Source: an uncultured Oscillospiraceae bacterium
GTDB taxonomy: Bacteria; Bacillota; Clostridia; Oscillospirales; Ruminococcaceae
Direction: 5' to 3'
DNA: 64,000 nucleotides
Assembly (NCBI GenBank): GCA_905197685.1
Contig: CAJJZS010000004.1
Location: forward strand, 171,854 to 235,853
The notes under the pieces are model-generated. The model saw only the letters and a program-made list of their open reading frames with translations, searched no databases and had not been told where the DNA came from. Each line of letters begins with the position of its first letter. Position 1 is the stretch's first letter. Below, one piece after another: positions 52,974 through 61,554 of this stretch. Position numbers and translations under genes: made by a program.

Positions 52974-53969
52974 ATGGAAAAAGGTACCAGAATTCAGAAA
53001 GTGCTTTCCGAACAGGGCATTGTTTCCCGAAGAAAAGCGGAAGAATGGATTGAGCAGGGAAAAATTAAGGTAAACGGACGCCCTGCCGTTTTGGGGCAGA
53101 AGATTAACCCGAACCGCGATGTTGTCACGATTGACGGGGAGCGGGTTTATTTTCAGAAAAGCAGCCAGAAATATTACATTATGCTTCACAAACCCAGAGG
53201 CTATGTTACAACCATGAACGATGAACTGGGCAGAAAATGCGTGGCAGAGCTGGTAGAGGACGTGCCGGAACGCGTATATCCAATCGGCAGACTGGACAAG
53301 GACAGCGAGGGTATGCTGCTGTTTACCAATGACGGTGATTTTGCAAACCTGATTATGCACCCAAGCCATCATGTTTCCAAAACTTACCGTGTTACCGTCC
53401 GCCCGGATATCAGCGACGCGCAGGTGGTTCAGCTGTCCACCGGAGTGGTGATTGACGGTAAAAAAACAAGTCCTGCTCATGTTACCGTTTTGGAAAAGGA
53501 ACCGGGCAGAGTAGTGCTTCAGGTTGTTATCTATGAGGGAAGAAACCGTCAGGTCAGAAAGATGTGCGAAGCGGTGGGACTGGAAGTTGCAAGACTCAAA
53601 CGAACCGCAATCGGACCGCTGAAGATGGGAATGTTGGCTCCCGGCAAGTGGAGAGAACTGCGTCCGGGTGAAATCGGAATGATTCGCAACGCGATTAAGG
53701 CTTCTTCCGGCGCGCCGGAAACCCTAAACGATTTAGATGAAGAAATTCTCGGCGCAAAAAAACCAAAAGCGCAGCGGGCGCAAAGAGAAACATCTTATTA
53801 TCAATCGGAAAAACCAAGAAAAGAAACCAGAGGCTTTGAACAGGGAAGAAACAGCCGCAAACCGGCTTCCAACCAATACAGAGGCAGCTCTTATACCGGA
53901 AGAGGCAGCAAAACCTATTCCAAAGGGGCAGGCAATAAGCCGTTTACGAAAAAAGGTTCCGGAATGTAA
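52974..53969 (+). CDS. rRNA pseudouridine synthase, RsuA/RluB/E/F family
   Basis: 331 aa. S4 RNA-binding domain first (RIQKVLSEQGIVSRRKAEEWI, split), then the catalytic Asp motif GRLDKDSEGMLLFTNDGD (~103-120) and KTYRVTV. The last ~90 residues are a basic Arg/Lys/Gly/Ser-rich tail with no domain, longer than usual and probably RNA-binding. GAGGAG lies 6 bases before the start. Probably RluB-like (23S helix 93 area), but the target is inferred. Confidence 0.93.
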   Translation: MEKGTRIQKVLSEQGIVSRRKAEEWIEQGKIKVNGRPAVLGQKINPNRDVVTIDGERVYFQKSSQKYYIMLHKPRGYVTTMNDELGRKCVAELVEDVPERVYPIGRLDKDSEGMLLFTNDGDFANLIMHPSHHVSKTYRVTVRPDISDAQVVQLSTGVVIDGKKTSPAHVTVLEKEPGRVVLQVVIYEGRNRQVRKMCEAVGLEVARLKRTAIGPLKMGMLAPGKWRELRPGEIGMIRNAIKASSGAPETLNDLDEEILGAKKPKAQRAQRETSYYQSEKPRKETRGFEQGRNSRKPASNQYRGSSYTGRGSKTYSKGAGNKPFTKKGSGM

Positions 53970-53970
53970 G

Positions 53971-54002
53971 AAAAAAGCACAGGTTTTTGCCTGTGCTTTT
54001 TG
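53971..54002 (+). terminator. Rho-independent terminator
   Basis: 12-bp stem AAAAAGCACAGG/CCTGTGCTTTTT (53972-54001), 6-base loop, T-run. Confidence 0.85.
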
Positions 54003-54031
54003 CAAATCACTCAGAAAAAGGGGGAACAAAA

Positions 54032-54562
54032 ATGAAAGTGATTTTTGTTCGGCACGGAGAAACAAATTGGAATAAAATAGGCAGACAGCAGGGAAAAATC
54101 AATATTATTTTAAATGAAACCGGACTAAGGCAGGCAAAACAAGCCGCAGAGCAGTTAAAGGACGTTCACTTTGACCATGTGTATTGCTCGCCGCTCATGC
54201 GCGCCCGCCAGACTGCGCAGGCAATCTGTAAGGGAAGAACAGTTCCCGTAACCTATGACGAAAGAATCTCGGAGCGGGATATGGGAGAATTTCAGGGCAA
54301 ACACTGGGAAGAATTTGATACCAGAACGTTTTGGGATTATACAGCGGACGCTCACTATCAGCAGGCGGAAAATATCCGCGATTTTTATGCCAGAGTTTAC
54401 GCCTTTCTGGACGAATTAAAGGGCAAAGAGGGAACTGTTTTGGTGGTTTCTCACGGAGGGGTGTTTGCCCCGATGAGCAGTTATTCGGGACGTTCCAAAA
54501 TAGAGGATAATTTAACCGATATCCTTTTAAAAAACGGAGAAATTTTTGAATTTGAAATATAA
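54032..54562 (+). CDS. Histidine phosphatase family (phosphoglycerate mutase-like) protein
   Basis: 176 aa. Phospho-acceptor His in FVRHGETNWN (~5-14), Arg in CSPLMRARQTA (~54), SERDMGEFQG (~80) and the second His in VVSHGGV (~146). Broad-specificity phosphatase class (CobC/PhoE/GpmB); substrate not assignable. Start at 54032 has AGGGGG 7 bases upstream. Confidence 0.9.
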   Translation: MKVIFVRHGETNWNKIGRQQGKINIILNETGLRQAKQAAEQLKDVHFDHVYCSPLMRARQTAQAICKGRTVPVTYDERISERDMGEFQGKHWEEFDTRTFWDYTADAHYQQAENIRDFYARVYAFLDELKGKEGTVLVVSHGGVFAPMSSYSGRSKIEDNLTDILLKNGEIFEFEI

Positions 54563-54582
54563 TCAATCGGGAGGGAAAAAAG

Positions 54583-55116
54583 ATGAAGTCGGTAAAGATT
54601 GAATTGGACGATTATATGATGTCGATTCTCGGTATTTTGGCAGGATTGCTGTTGGTTATTTTTCCGCAGCAGTCGGTGGACGTTGTGACCTACGCAATCG
54701 GCGCAATCTCCCTGGTGTACGGGGTGATGCGCATGGTTTCCTTCTTCCGCAACAGAAGCGTTTCCTTTTTGTTTGTGGGAGATTTGATTTTGGGAATTGT
54801 CCTGCTCGGAATCGGAATTTTTTCCTTTACCAATCCGGGCGGCATCTTCGCCTTTTTGCCGATTGTTTTGGGAATCATCGTGTTGATTGAAGGAATCTCC
54901 AAAATTCAGCGCGCGTGGATGTTAAAGCGAAATTTTTATCAGAGATGGCAGGCGGCTTTGCTGATTGGAATTGCGATTGCGGCGTTGGGCGTTGTGCTGA
55001 TTTTTAACCCGTTCGGCGCGTTGGTTATCACTGTTCGCATCTTGGGTATCATTTTAATCGTTGACGGCATTACCGGACTGTGGGTCGGTCATGCGCTGCG
55101 CGGCAGTTCTTTTTAA
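54583..55116 (+). CDS. DUF308/HdeD-family membrane protein
   Basis: 177 aa, six hydrophobic helices in three pairs with recurring ILAGLLLVIFP-like and GIIVLIEGISKI (~98) phrases typical of DUF308. E. coli HdeD is linked to acid resistance, but the general function is unknown. GGGAGG lies upstream; glpK begins 24 bases later. Confidence 0.85.
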   Translation: MKSVKIELDDYMMSILGILAGLLLVIFPQQSVDVVTYAIGAISLVYGVMRMVSFFRNRSVSFLFVGDLILGIVLLGIGIFSFTNPGGIFAFLPIVLGIIVLIEGISKIQRAWMLKRNFYQRWQAALLIGIAIAALGVVLIFNPFGALVITVRILGIILIVDGITGLWVGHALRGSSF

Positions 55117-55140
55117 ATGAGAAAAAAGGCGGTTTTTTAG

Positions 55141-56634
55141 ATGGAAGAATATATCTTGGCTTTGGACCAGGGAACAACCAGTTCCAGGGCAATTTTGTTT
55201 GACAAACAGCAGAATATTGTGAGCATCGCCCAGAAGGAATTTGCCCAGCATTACCCAAAAGAAGGATGGGTGGAGCATGACCCGATGGAAATTTACTCCT
55301 CTCAGTATGCGGTGATGATGGAAGTAATCGCCAAAAGCGGGGTTGAGGTAAATAAAATTCGGGCAATCGGAATTACCAACCAAAGAGAAACCACCGTTTT
55401 GTGGGACGCAAATACGGGCAGACCGGTTTATAATGCGATTGTATGGCAGTGCAGAAGAACGGCAGACCGAATCGACCGTTTAAAAGAACAGGGAATGGAA
55501 GATTATATCCGAAAGACAACCGGTTTGATTCCCGACGCTTATTTTTCCGCAACCAAAATTGCATGGATTTTGGACCATATTCCCAACGGAAGAGAACGGG
55601 CAAAAAAAGGAGAAATTCTGTTCGGTACGGTGGATAGCTGGTTAGTGTGGAAACTGACCGGAGGAAAAGTACATATCACCGATTACACCAACGCTTCCCG
55701 CACCATGTTGTTTAATATCCACACCTTGCAGTGGGATCAAACGCTGTTAAATCTCTTTGATATTCCCAAAGAAATGCTGCCGCAGGTTCAGGACAGCAGC
55801 CGTATTTACGGTTATACCACCATTCAGGGGGAAGAAATTCCGATTGCGGGAATTGCGGGGGACCAGCAGGCGGCGCTGTTTGGTCAGTGTTGTTTTGAAA
55901 AGGGACAGGCAAAAAACACCTATGGAACCGGCTGCTTTTTACTGATGAATACCGGAGAAGAAATCTGTATGAGCCAAAACGGTCTGCTCACCACCATCGC
56001 CATCGGTTTAAACGGAAAGGTTCAGTATGCGTTGGAGGGCAGCGTGTTTGTCGGCGGCGCGGTGATTCAGTGGATTCGGGACGAGATGCGCTTTATTACC
56101 GAATCAAAGGACGCAGAATACTATGCCCGCAAGGTGGAAAATACCGGCGGCGTTTATCTGGTTCCGGCATTTACCGGCTTGGGCGCTCCGTATTGGGATA
56201 TGTACGCAAGAGGCTGCATTGTGGGAATTACCAGAGGAACCAAGCGGGAACATATCATTCGCGCAGCGCAGGAATCTATTGCCTACCAGAGCTATGATTT
56301 GGTGAAAGCGATGGAAAAGGATATCGGAGTGAAGATGCAGGAGCTGAAGGTGGACGGAGGAGCCAGCAGGGACAGCTTTTTGATGCAGTTCCAAGCAGAT
56401 ATTCTGGACTGTGAGGTTCGCCGCCCGATGATTCGGGAAACCACCGCGCTGGGCGCCGCTTATCTTGCGGGGTTGGCTGTCGGAGTATGGAAGGACTGGG
56501 AAGAGATTCGGCATCTTTGGAACTGCGATGTTACCTTTGTTTCTCAAATGGAGAAAGAAAATCGGAAACAGCTGCTGCACGGTTGGCATAAGGCGCTGGG
56601 GCGCAGCATGAACTGGGCAGAAGAAACAAAATAA
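55141..56634 (+). CDS. glpK: Glycerol kinase
   Basis: 497 aa FGGY kinase making glycerol-3-phosphate. LALDQGTTSSRAILF (~6), TNQRETT (~79), NAIVWQCRRT (~98), GIAGDQQAALFGQ (~239) and the C-terminal DGGASRDSFLMQFQADIL (~402) are hallmark segments. No strong ribosome-binding site (AAAAAGGCGG). No glpF or glpD nearby. Strong terminator follows. Confidence 0.96.
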   Translation: MEEYILALDQGTTSSRAILFDKQQNIVSIAQKEFAQHYPKEGWVEHDPMEIYSSQYAVMMEVIAKSGVEVNKIRAIGITNQRETTVLWDANTGRPVYNAIVWQCRRTADRIDRLKEQGMEDYIRKTTGLIPDAYFSATKIAWILDHIPNGRERAKKGEILFGTVDSWLVWKLTGGKVHITDYTNASRTMLFNIHTLQWDQTLLNLFDIPKEMLPQVQDSSRIYGYTTIQGEEIPIAGIAGDQQAALFGQCCFEKGQAKNTYGTGCFLLMNTGEEICMSQNGLLTTIAIGLNGKVQYALEGSVFVGGAVIQWIRDEMRFITESKDAEYYARKVENTGGVYLVPAFTGLGAPYWDMYARGCIVGITRGTKREHIIRAAQESIAYQSYDLVKAMEKDIGVKMQELKVDGGASRDSFLMQFQADILDCEVRRPMIRETTALGAAYLAGLAVGVWKDWEEIRHLWNCDVTFVSQMEKENRKQLLHGWHKALGRSMNWAEETK

Positions 56635-56643
56635 AAGGCATTA

Positions 56644-56692
56644 AAAAATGCCGCTTTCCTGTTGTCGGGAAGGCGGCATTTTTGTGTCTTGT
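56644..56692. terminator. Bidirectional terminator
   Basis: Stem of about 17 bp with mismatches (AATGCCGC...GCGGCATT), 7-base loop, A6 before and T5 after; between glpK and the convergent FliB-like gene. Confidence 0.8.
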
Positions 56693-56695
56693 CCG

Positions 56696-57820
56696 TTATG
56701 CCAAAAGAGCGGAACAGAGCTTGATGAACAGCTCGGGAGAAAGGGCGGGGTTGCAGCAAAATTCTTCGAGCAAAGCCTGTAAATTTTCTTCGGAATATTC
56801 AATTTCTTTGGAAAATGCTTTGATGTTTGTAATGATATCTTGTTCGCTTAAATTTCCCTGTTGCGTAAAACTCTGAAGGTCGAGCAAAAAGAGGAACAGC
56901 GGAGCAAAAACGGAAAGGATAAGATAAGCAAAAGCGTTGTCATCACGAACCGATTTAAGCAGGTAGCGGTAGAGAAAGTAAACGCTCAGATGTTCATATT
57001 CAAAGAACGAATCCTGACAAGCGGCGATAAACGCTTCCCTTTGCTCCAAAAGTGTGGGTAAATTTTGTGACAAGTCGGCAAGGCGGCTGTGCCATTTTGG
57101 GTCAATCGGCTCTAAGGTCTGCAAAAAATGAAGAATCTCACGCAAAACATCAAGGTAGGGTGAGGTATCTACCCCAAAGTAAAAGGGAGCAGAGGGGGTG
57201 AGTTCTTTGAGCTTGCTTTCATTGGGACAGGGGGAAGAACTGTAAATTTCTTCCAATTCTTTGGCAACGGTAAGAACACCCTGAAAGCGTTGATAAAGGG
57301 GAAAGTTTCTGTTTTGCAGCAGAGCGAATAATTTTTGACGAAGATTGCGAACAGCAGACAAGACAGAAGGGTTAAAGGGAACGGTGTCCGCTTCTTCACC
57401 GATTTCTTTACTGCAAAAGGAAAGAGGTTCACAGGAGGACAGCAGCAGGCGAACCGCTTCTTCGCAGCAAAGCCCGAGACCGCTTTCCTTTTCGTCTCCG
57501 AACCATTCGTGAAAGCGAGGGTGCTCGGCGCAGATTTCACAAAGATGATTTTCCCCGAATGTGGAATAGATGTCGCACAGATTTTTTTGATTTAAAAACG
57601 GGCAGCGTTCCTTTTCGTCCAACAAAAAGTGGGGCGGAAAATCATCGGAAATCTGTGTTTGAAAACGGTTTCCCAGATCGGGAGAATCAAACGGGTGGGT
57701 TTGATAGAAAGAGTAGGTTTCGGGGTCAATGTCAATTTCCCAGCCGATGCAGCAGTTATCCGAGCATTGAGAAGCGGTGCATCGAAACAGGGGGTAAAAG
57801 GAAGGATAGGTTTGTTTCAT
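56696..57820 (-). CDS. Flagellin lysine-N-methylase FliB-like protein
   Basis: 374 aa. The N-terminus has the Cys cluster CTASQCSDNCCIGW (~15), then CPFLNQKNLCDIY (~73) and LCEICAEHPRFHEW (~93), the pattern of FliB/YkgJ-type proteins thought to bind an Fe-S cluster. FliB methylates lysines of flagellin in Salmonella. No flagellar or motility gene lies in the window, so another protein may be the target. It begins 42 bases after the truncated CbrC gene on the same strand. Confidence 0.85.
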   Translation of the reverse strand: MKQTYPSFYPLFRCTASQCSDNCCIGWEIDIDPETYSFYQTHPFDSPDLGNRFQTQISDDFPPHFLLDEKERCPFLNQKNLCDIYSTFGENHLCEICAEHPRFHEWFGDEKESGLGLCCEEAVRLLLSSCEPLSFCSKEIGEEADTVPFNPSVLSAVRNLRQKLFALLQNRNFPLYQRFQGVLTVAKELEEIYSSSPCPNESKLKELTPSAPFYFGVDTSPYLDVLREILHFLQTLEPIDPKWHSRLADLSQNLPTLLEQREAFIAACQDSFFEYEHLSVYFLYRYLLKSVRDDNAFAYLILSVFAPLFLFLLDLQSFTQQGNLSEQDIITNIKAFSKEIEYSEENLQALLEEFCCNPALSPELFIKLCSALLA

Positions 57821-57862
57821 AAAAGCCTCCGTAAAAAGATGTTGTCGGGCAAAACGGAAAAA

Positions 57863-58585
57863 TCAGTCGCAGTCAATCCAAAGCAGATGTTTTTTGCAGT
57901 GCAGACATTCAAACAGATACCCCTGCAAACTGCCGCCGTTTTCCATATTTTTTAAAAATTCTTCCGGTTCATCTTGGGGGATTTCCAAGAAAGGATCGTC
58001 CAGCACCTCTTGTAAGATGCCCATTTGTTTTAGATCCCGATAGCCGACATACCCAAGAAATGCGCAGAAATCGTTGCAGTGACTCCTCCAAAATTCCTGC
58101 TGCCATCCCCGATAACCGGGTGTTCGGTGAATCAGTTCATCGAGTTTGTCCGGGTCATCAACCCCGTCTTCAACCGAGCAATCATCTTGAAATTGCCCGT
58201 CAAATAGTTGAGCAGCATGACCGCTTGCGATACACTGTGGGCAAAGGTATTCGATATCTTCTGCTGAAAAGAAAGGGGATTGATAATAGATATTGGTGGG
58301 TTGTTTGCAGCAGTCGCAGGTAACCGGAGAATCGGAAATCAAAAAAGCTTCGGTTTCCAGCGGGTTTGGGTGATAGCGAAACCGGGGAAGCTCGCAAAGC
58401 AAATTTTGCTGCGATTTTGGTAAACGCTCCCCTTTTGGGCGGCGCAGAGCAAAGCGATTTCCGTACTCCGACAGGGATTGCAGCCGAAGCAGCAGCTTTT
58501 GCGCTTTTTTATCCTCTTTGGTAACAAGCGGACGAAGCGTTTCATAAGCGCTTCGGTAGAGCTTTAATGTTTGATAAAGTACAGT
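57863..58585 (-). CDS. CbrC family protein, 5'-truncated by the mobile element
   Basis: The frame 58402-57863 (TTG start) encodes a complete CbrC domain of 179 aa (LPRFRYHPNPLETEAF, CDCCKQPT, CPQCIASGHAA, Cys pairs suggest zinc). The frame stays open without a stop or good start codon to 58585, adding a helical, TPR-like stretch that includes EYGNRFALRRPKGERL. A TAA at 58586-58588 lies at the junction with the integrative element. So the original gene was longer and lost its 5' part and promoter to the insertion. Any product today would start inside. Confidence 0.75.
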   Translation of the reverse strand, partial: TVLYQTLKLYRSAYETLRPLVTKEDKKAQKLLLRLQSLSEYGNRFALRRPKGERLPKSQQNLLCELPRFRYHPNPLETEAFLISDSPVTCDCCKQPTNIYYQSPFFSAEDIEYLCPQCIASGHAAQLFDGQFQDDCSVEDGVDDPDKLDELIHRTPGYRGWQQEFWRSHCNDFCAFLGYVGYRDLKQMGILQEVLDDPFLEIPQDEPEEFLKNMENGGSLQGYLFECLHCKKHLLWIDCD

Positions 58586-58610
58586 TTACAAGGGACTACA
58601 CAGGGTAGGT

Positions 58611-58640
58611 ATCTGACGGGAGGGGTGCCGCCAGTCAGAT
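58611..58640 (-). terminator. Hairpin at the recombinase 3' end
   Basis: ATCTGAC (58611-58617) and GTCAGAT (58634-58640) flank a GC-rich loop, overlapping the recombinase stop codon; no T-run. It may act as terminator or lie next to attL. Confidence 0.5.
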
Positions 58641-60146
58641 TTTCCATGTGATGTTCAAGCTGTCGCTTGTGGCGGCTATGGTGGTGATCATCAAATCCAC
58701 CACACGCCGCTTGTCATCAAAAGATACATTCTCCCAGGTATCGAGGTAGCCGGAAATCTGGCTGACCTGTTCCGGGCTGATGGCCTCCACAGTCAACTCC
58801 GCTATCCTTGCCAGAAGTTCCTGCTTGCGCCCGTCCAGTTCCGCTATCTTCACATTCACATAGGAGAACAGGACATTGTTTGCCCCCGTCAGACTGTCCA
58901 CCAGCTTTTCAATCTCGCTGTCTACATGGGCAAGTTCCACTTGCAGGGCGGTGATTTTCGGGTTTGCCTTTGCCGCTTTCTTTTTTCCTGTCAGCGTCTT
59001 GTAGCTTGCCAGCTTCTTTACCATCTGCTGATAAACAACCGCTTCCAGTTCCGAAGTGATGATTTTCCCACAGCCAGGACAGCTTTTATTGTCCAGCCGT
59101 TTCGTGCAGCGGAGATACTGTTTGCCGGAGGGATTGTAGATACTCATAAGAGCATACCCGCAATTCCCGCACTTGATTTTTCCTGCCAGCCATGTGTGGG
59201 TGGCTTTCCGGGCAGACTGGATTTTCATGTTGTTCATCAGCTTCTTGCGGCAGGTCAGCCAGGTGTCGGAGGGGACGATACCCTCATGGGGAGCCAGTAC
59301 CAGCATTTGGTCTTTTAAGTCGTTTTTCTTGCTGGCCTTTACATCTCGCCCTTGATACAGATAGCAGCCGTTCATGCCCGTAAAATCGGCAACGTCATTG
59401 ACAATGACTGTACCTTGACTTTTGAAAAATTCGTACACATCAAGGTCTGCCTGCACATAGACAGGATTGCGTAACATCTGCGCCAGCGTGGGGCGTATCA
59501 GCTCTTTGCCATGGAACAAAATCCCCTGTTCGGCAAAGTACCGGGTAATGTCCCCGTAGGAAGTTGTGGGCTGGGCGTACATCTCAAACATCAGCCGGAT
59601 ATTGGCCGCTTCCTCCGGGTTTACCACCAGCTTCTTTGTGTTGATACCGTCCATCTTGATAGGCTCCGTATGGAAGCCGTAAGGGGCTTTCCCGCCCATC
59701 TTAAAGCCCCGCTGACTGCGGGAGTAGTAAGCGTCCGTTACCCGCTTCTGTATCGTTTCCCGTTCAAGCTGGGCGAACACGATACAGATATTCAGCATGG
59801 CCCGTCCCATCGGCGTGGAGGTATCAAACTTTTCCGTAGAGGACACAAACTCCACATTGTACTGCTGGAACAGCTCCATCATGTTGGCAAAGTCCAGAAT
59901 GGAACGGCTGATACGGTCGAGCTTGTAAACCACGACCTTTGCAATCAAGCCCCGCTTGATGTCCCGCACCAGTTCTTGAAACTTCGGACGGTCTGTGTTC
60001 TTGCCGCTGTACCCTTTGTCTGTGTATTCCTTGCAGTTACCGCCTTTCAACTCGTATTTGCAAAATTCAATCTGGCTTTCAATGGAAATGCTGTCCTTTT
60101 TGTCTACCGATTGTCTTGCATAGATTGCGTCTATCCGATTGTTCAT
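58635..60146 (-). CDS. Large serine recombinase (integrase)
   Basis: 503 aa. Resolvase catalytic domain with nucleophile Ser13 in YARQSVDKKDS, GYSGKNTDRP (~45) and RISRS (~80); recombinase domain; zinc ribbon CGNCGYAL...CTKRL...CPGC (~325-358); coiled-coil C-terminal arm. It drives site-specific integration and excision of the element. AAGGAGCGAC precedes the ATG. It lies at the very end of the element next to the attachment site, as usual. Confidence 0.95.
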   Translation of the reverse strand: MNNRIDAIYARQSVDKKDSISIESQIEFCKYELKGGNCKEYTDKGYSGKNTDRPKFQELVRDIKRGLIAKVVVYKLDRISRSILDFANMMELFQQYNVEFVSSTEKFDTSTPMGRAMLNICIVFAQLERETIQKRVTDAYYSRSQRGFKMGGKAPYGFHTEPIKMDGINTKKLVVNPEEAANIRLMFEMYAQPTTSYGDITRYFAEQGILFHGKELIRPTLAQMLRNPVYVQADLDVYEFFKSQGTVIVNDVADFTGMNGCYLYQGRDVKASKKNDLKDQMLVLAPHEGIVPSDTWLTCRKKLMNNMKIQSARKATHTWLAGKIKCGNCGYALMSIYNPSGKQYLRCTKRLDNKSCPGCGKIITSELEAVVYQQMVKKLASYKTLTGKKKAAKANPKITALQVELAHVDSEIEKLVDSLTGANNVLFSYVNVKIAELDGRKQELLARIAELTVEAISPEQVSQISGYLDTWENVSFDDKRRVVDLMITTIAATSDSLNITWKI

Positions 60147-60193
60147 ATTGTCGCTCCTTTTCTTAAAAAAGAAACGGAGCTGCTGACAGTTCT

Positions 60194-60222
60194 ATTATAC
60201 CGCCAGCAGCCCCGCAAATCAA
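60194..60222 (-). promoter_or_regulatory. SigmaA promoter of the recombinase, spanned by an inverted repeat
   Basis: Minus strand: TTGATT (60217-60222), 17-base spacer, TATAAT (60194-60199). An inverted repeat GCTGCTG (60179-60185)/CAGCAGC (60204-60210) brackets the -10 box, a probable operator for control of integration/excision. Confidence 0.7.
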
Positions 60223-60240
60223 TGATGGGTTTGGAAAACC

Positions 60241-60453
60241 TTATGTCCCGGCTTCCTCACTCTCCCGCTTGTCGGCGTACTTGCGGAACACCTCATAAAG
60301 CTGCTGTTCCAGTTCCCGGCGTTTGGCTGCTTCCTGTTCCGGCGTGAACACCGGGGAGAGATTTTCCAGTGTGATTTCCTTTCCCTGAAAAGTCACGATT
60401 TCGATTTCCTTTTTGTATCTGATATTACTTATAAGATCACCTTTCCTTTCCAT
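60241..60453 (-). CDS. Small conserved mobile-element protein, function unknown
   Basis: 70 aa. ITLENLSPVFTPEQEAAKRRELEQQL (split ~27-52) resembles the short proteins usually found between relaxase and recombinase in clostridial elements. Charged helical C-terminus. It overlaps the relaxase end by 17 bases. No function is known to me. Confidence 0.7.
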   Translation of the reverse strand: MERKGDLISNIRYKKEIEIVTFQGKEITLENLSPVFTPEQEAAKRRELEQQLYEVFRKYADKRESEEAGT

Positions 60454-61381
60454 GCTGCCGCTGTTGCCGTTTCAGTTCCGCTAAAATCTCCGGCGGGATA
60501 CGGTCAACCAGCCGCCGCATATCGTCCAGTTCGCTTTTTAACTTCGCCCGTTCCATCGTGTCATTCATCTTGCCTTTTTCGCTGGCCTTTGCCCTGACTT
60601 CCAGCTTTTCATTTTCCGCTAACAAGTCATTGATTGTGACCTTGTATTTTTTCAGTTGCCCGGAGAAGTTCTCCATCTGCGGAAACCACTTTTTCAGCAT
60701 GGAGAGGGCTTCCTCTTTCTTCTTTCCGGCGTTCAGCGGGGTAATGCCGGAGAGAACCGCTTCAATGGCCCTCGCCTGTTTGGAGAGGTTGACCGCCTGT
60801 TTGAACAGCCGGGTGGGGATATGCTTCCGGCCCGTCTTGCTGGCGCTTTCCCCACGCTCCAGGTCGGGGTACTGCTCCACCATACAGGCGTGAAAATCGT
60901 CCTGCCACTTCGTCAGATTGGCCCGGTTGCCGATAATTTCTTTGGCGCACAGGCGGTTGTCCTTTGTCAGCGGCACAAAGACCAAGTGCAGATGGGGCGT
61001 TTTTTCATCCATGTGTACCATAGCCGAAACGATGTTCTCCCGGCCCACCCGGTCAATGAGGAAGTCCGCCGCCCTCTGGAAGTAGGCCGCTATCTCCTTT
61101 GGGGACTTGCCCTTGAAAAACTCCGGGCTGGCGGTAATCAGCGTGTCCACAAACCGAGTGCTGTCCTTGCGGGTGCGGCATCTGGCCTGCTCGATGCGGC
61201 TCTGAATGAAATGGTAGTAGCGGCCATCCGGCTTGACGATGTGGAAATTGTACTTGCTCCGGCTGGTGTCAATGTCCGGGTTGCTGGCGTACTGCTCCTT
61301 TTTCCGTTCATGGTGGGCTTCCAGCGGCCCCGCCGGGTGGCCCTTGTGCTTCTCAAATCGCAAAATTGCGTGTTGTGCCAT
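60437..61381 (-). CDS. MobV/Pre-type mobilization relaxase
   Basis: 314 aa. The metal-binding histidine motif HMDEKTPHLHLVFVPL (~125) and N-terminal RFEKHKGH are typical of MobV relaxases, which nick oriT to start conjugal transfer. A coiled-coil C-terminal segment follows residue ~230. Length is short compared with 400+ aa plasmid Mob proteins. An inverted-repeat region just upstream (61396-61459) is the likely oriT. No coupling protein or secretion genes are seen, so the element would be mobilized by a helper. Confidence 0.88.
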   Translation of the reverse strand: MAQHAILRFEKHKGHPAGPLEAHHERKKEQYASNPDIDTSRSKYNFHIVKPDGRYYHFIQSRIEQARCRTRKDSTRFVDTLITASPEFFKGKSPKEIAAYFQRAADFLIDRVGRENIVSAMVHMDEKTPHLHLVFVPLTKDNRLCAKEIIGNRANLTKWQDDFHACMVEQYPDLERGESASKTGRKHIPTRLFKQAVNLSKQARAIEAVLSGITPLNAGKKKEEALSMLKKWFPQMENFSGQLKKYKVTINDLLAENEKLEVRAKASEKGKMNDTMERAKLKSELDDMRRLVDRIPPEILAELKRQQRQHGKER

Positions 61382-61395
61382 TGAACTCCTTTCCC

Positions 61396-61459
61396 CATTC
61401 CATTCCTTTCCGGCGGGTTTTCCCGCCGAAAATATCTCTGATAGGATTGGAATGGAATG
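61396..61459 (-). other. Candidate origin of transfer (oriT)
   Basis: CATTCCATTCC (61396-61406) and its complement GGAATGGAATG (61449-61459) enclose a hairpin CGGCGGG-TTTT-CCCGCCG (61411-61428), directly upstream of the relaxase gene. Placement and symmetry fit an oriT; the nick site was not identified. Confidence 0.5.
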
Positions 61460-61554
61460 AATGTAAATAGATGGTTTTAATCTCTGTATTTCTATATACC
61501 GTCAGATTTCCGTACTTCAAGAGGATTGATTTTCGTACTCGCCAAGTACGGTTT

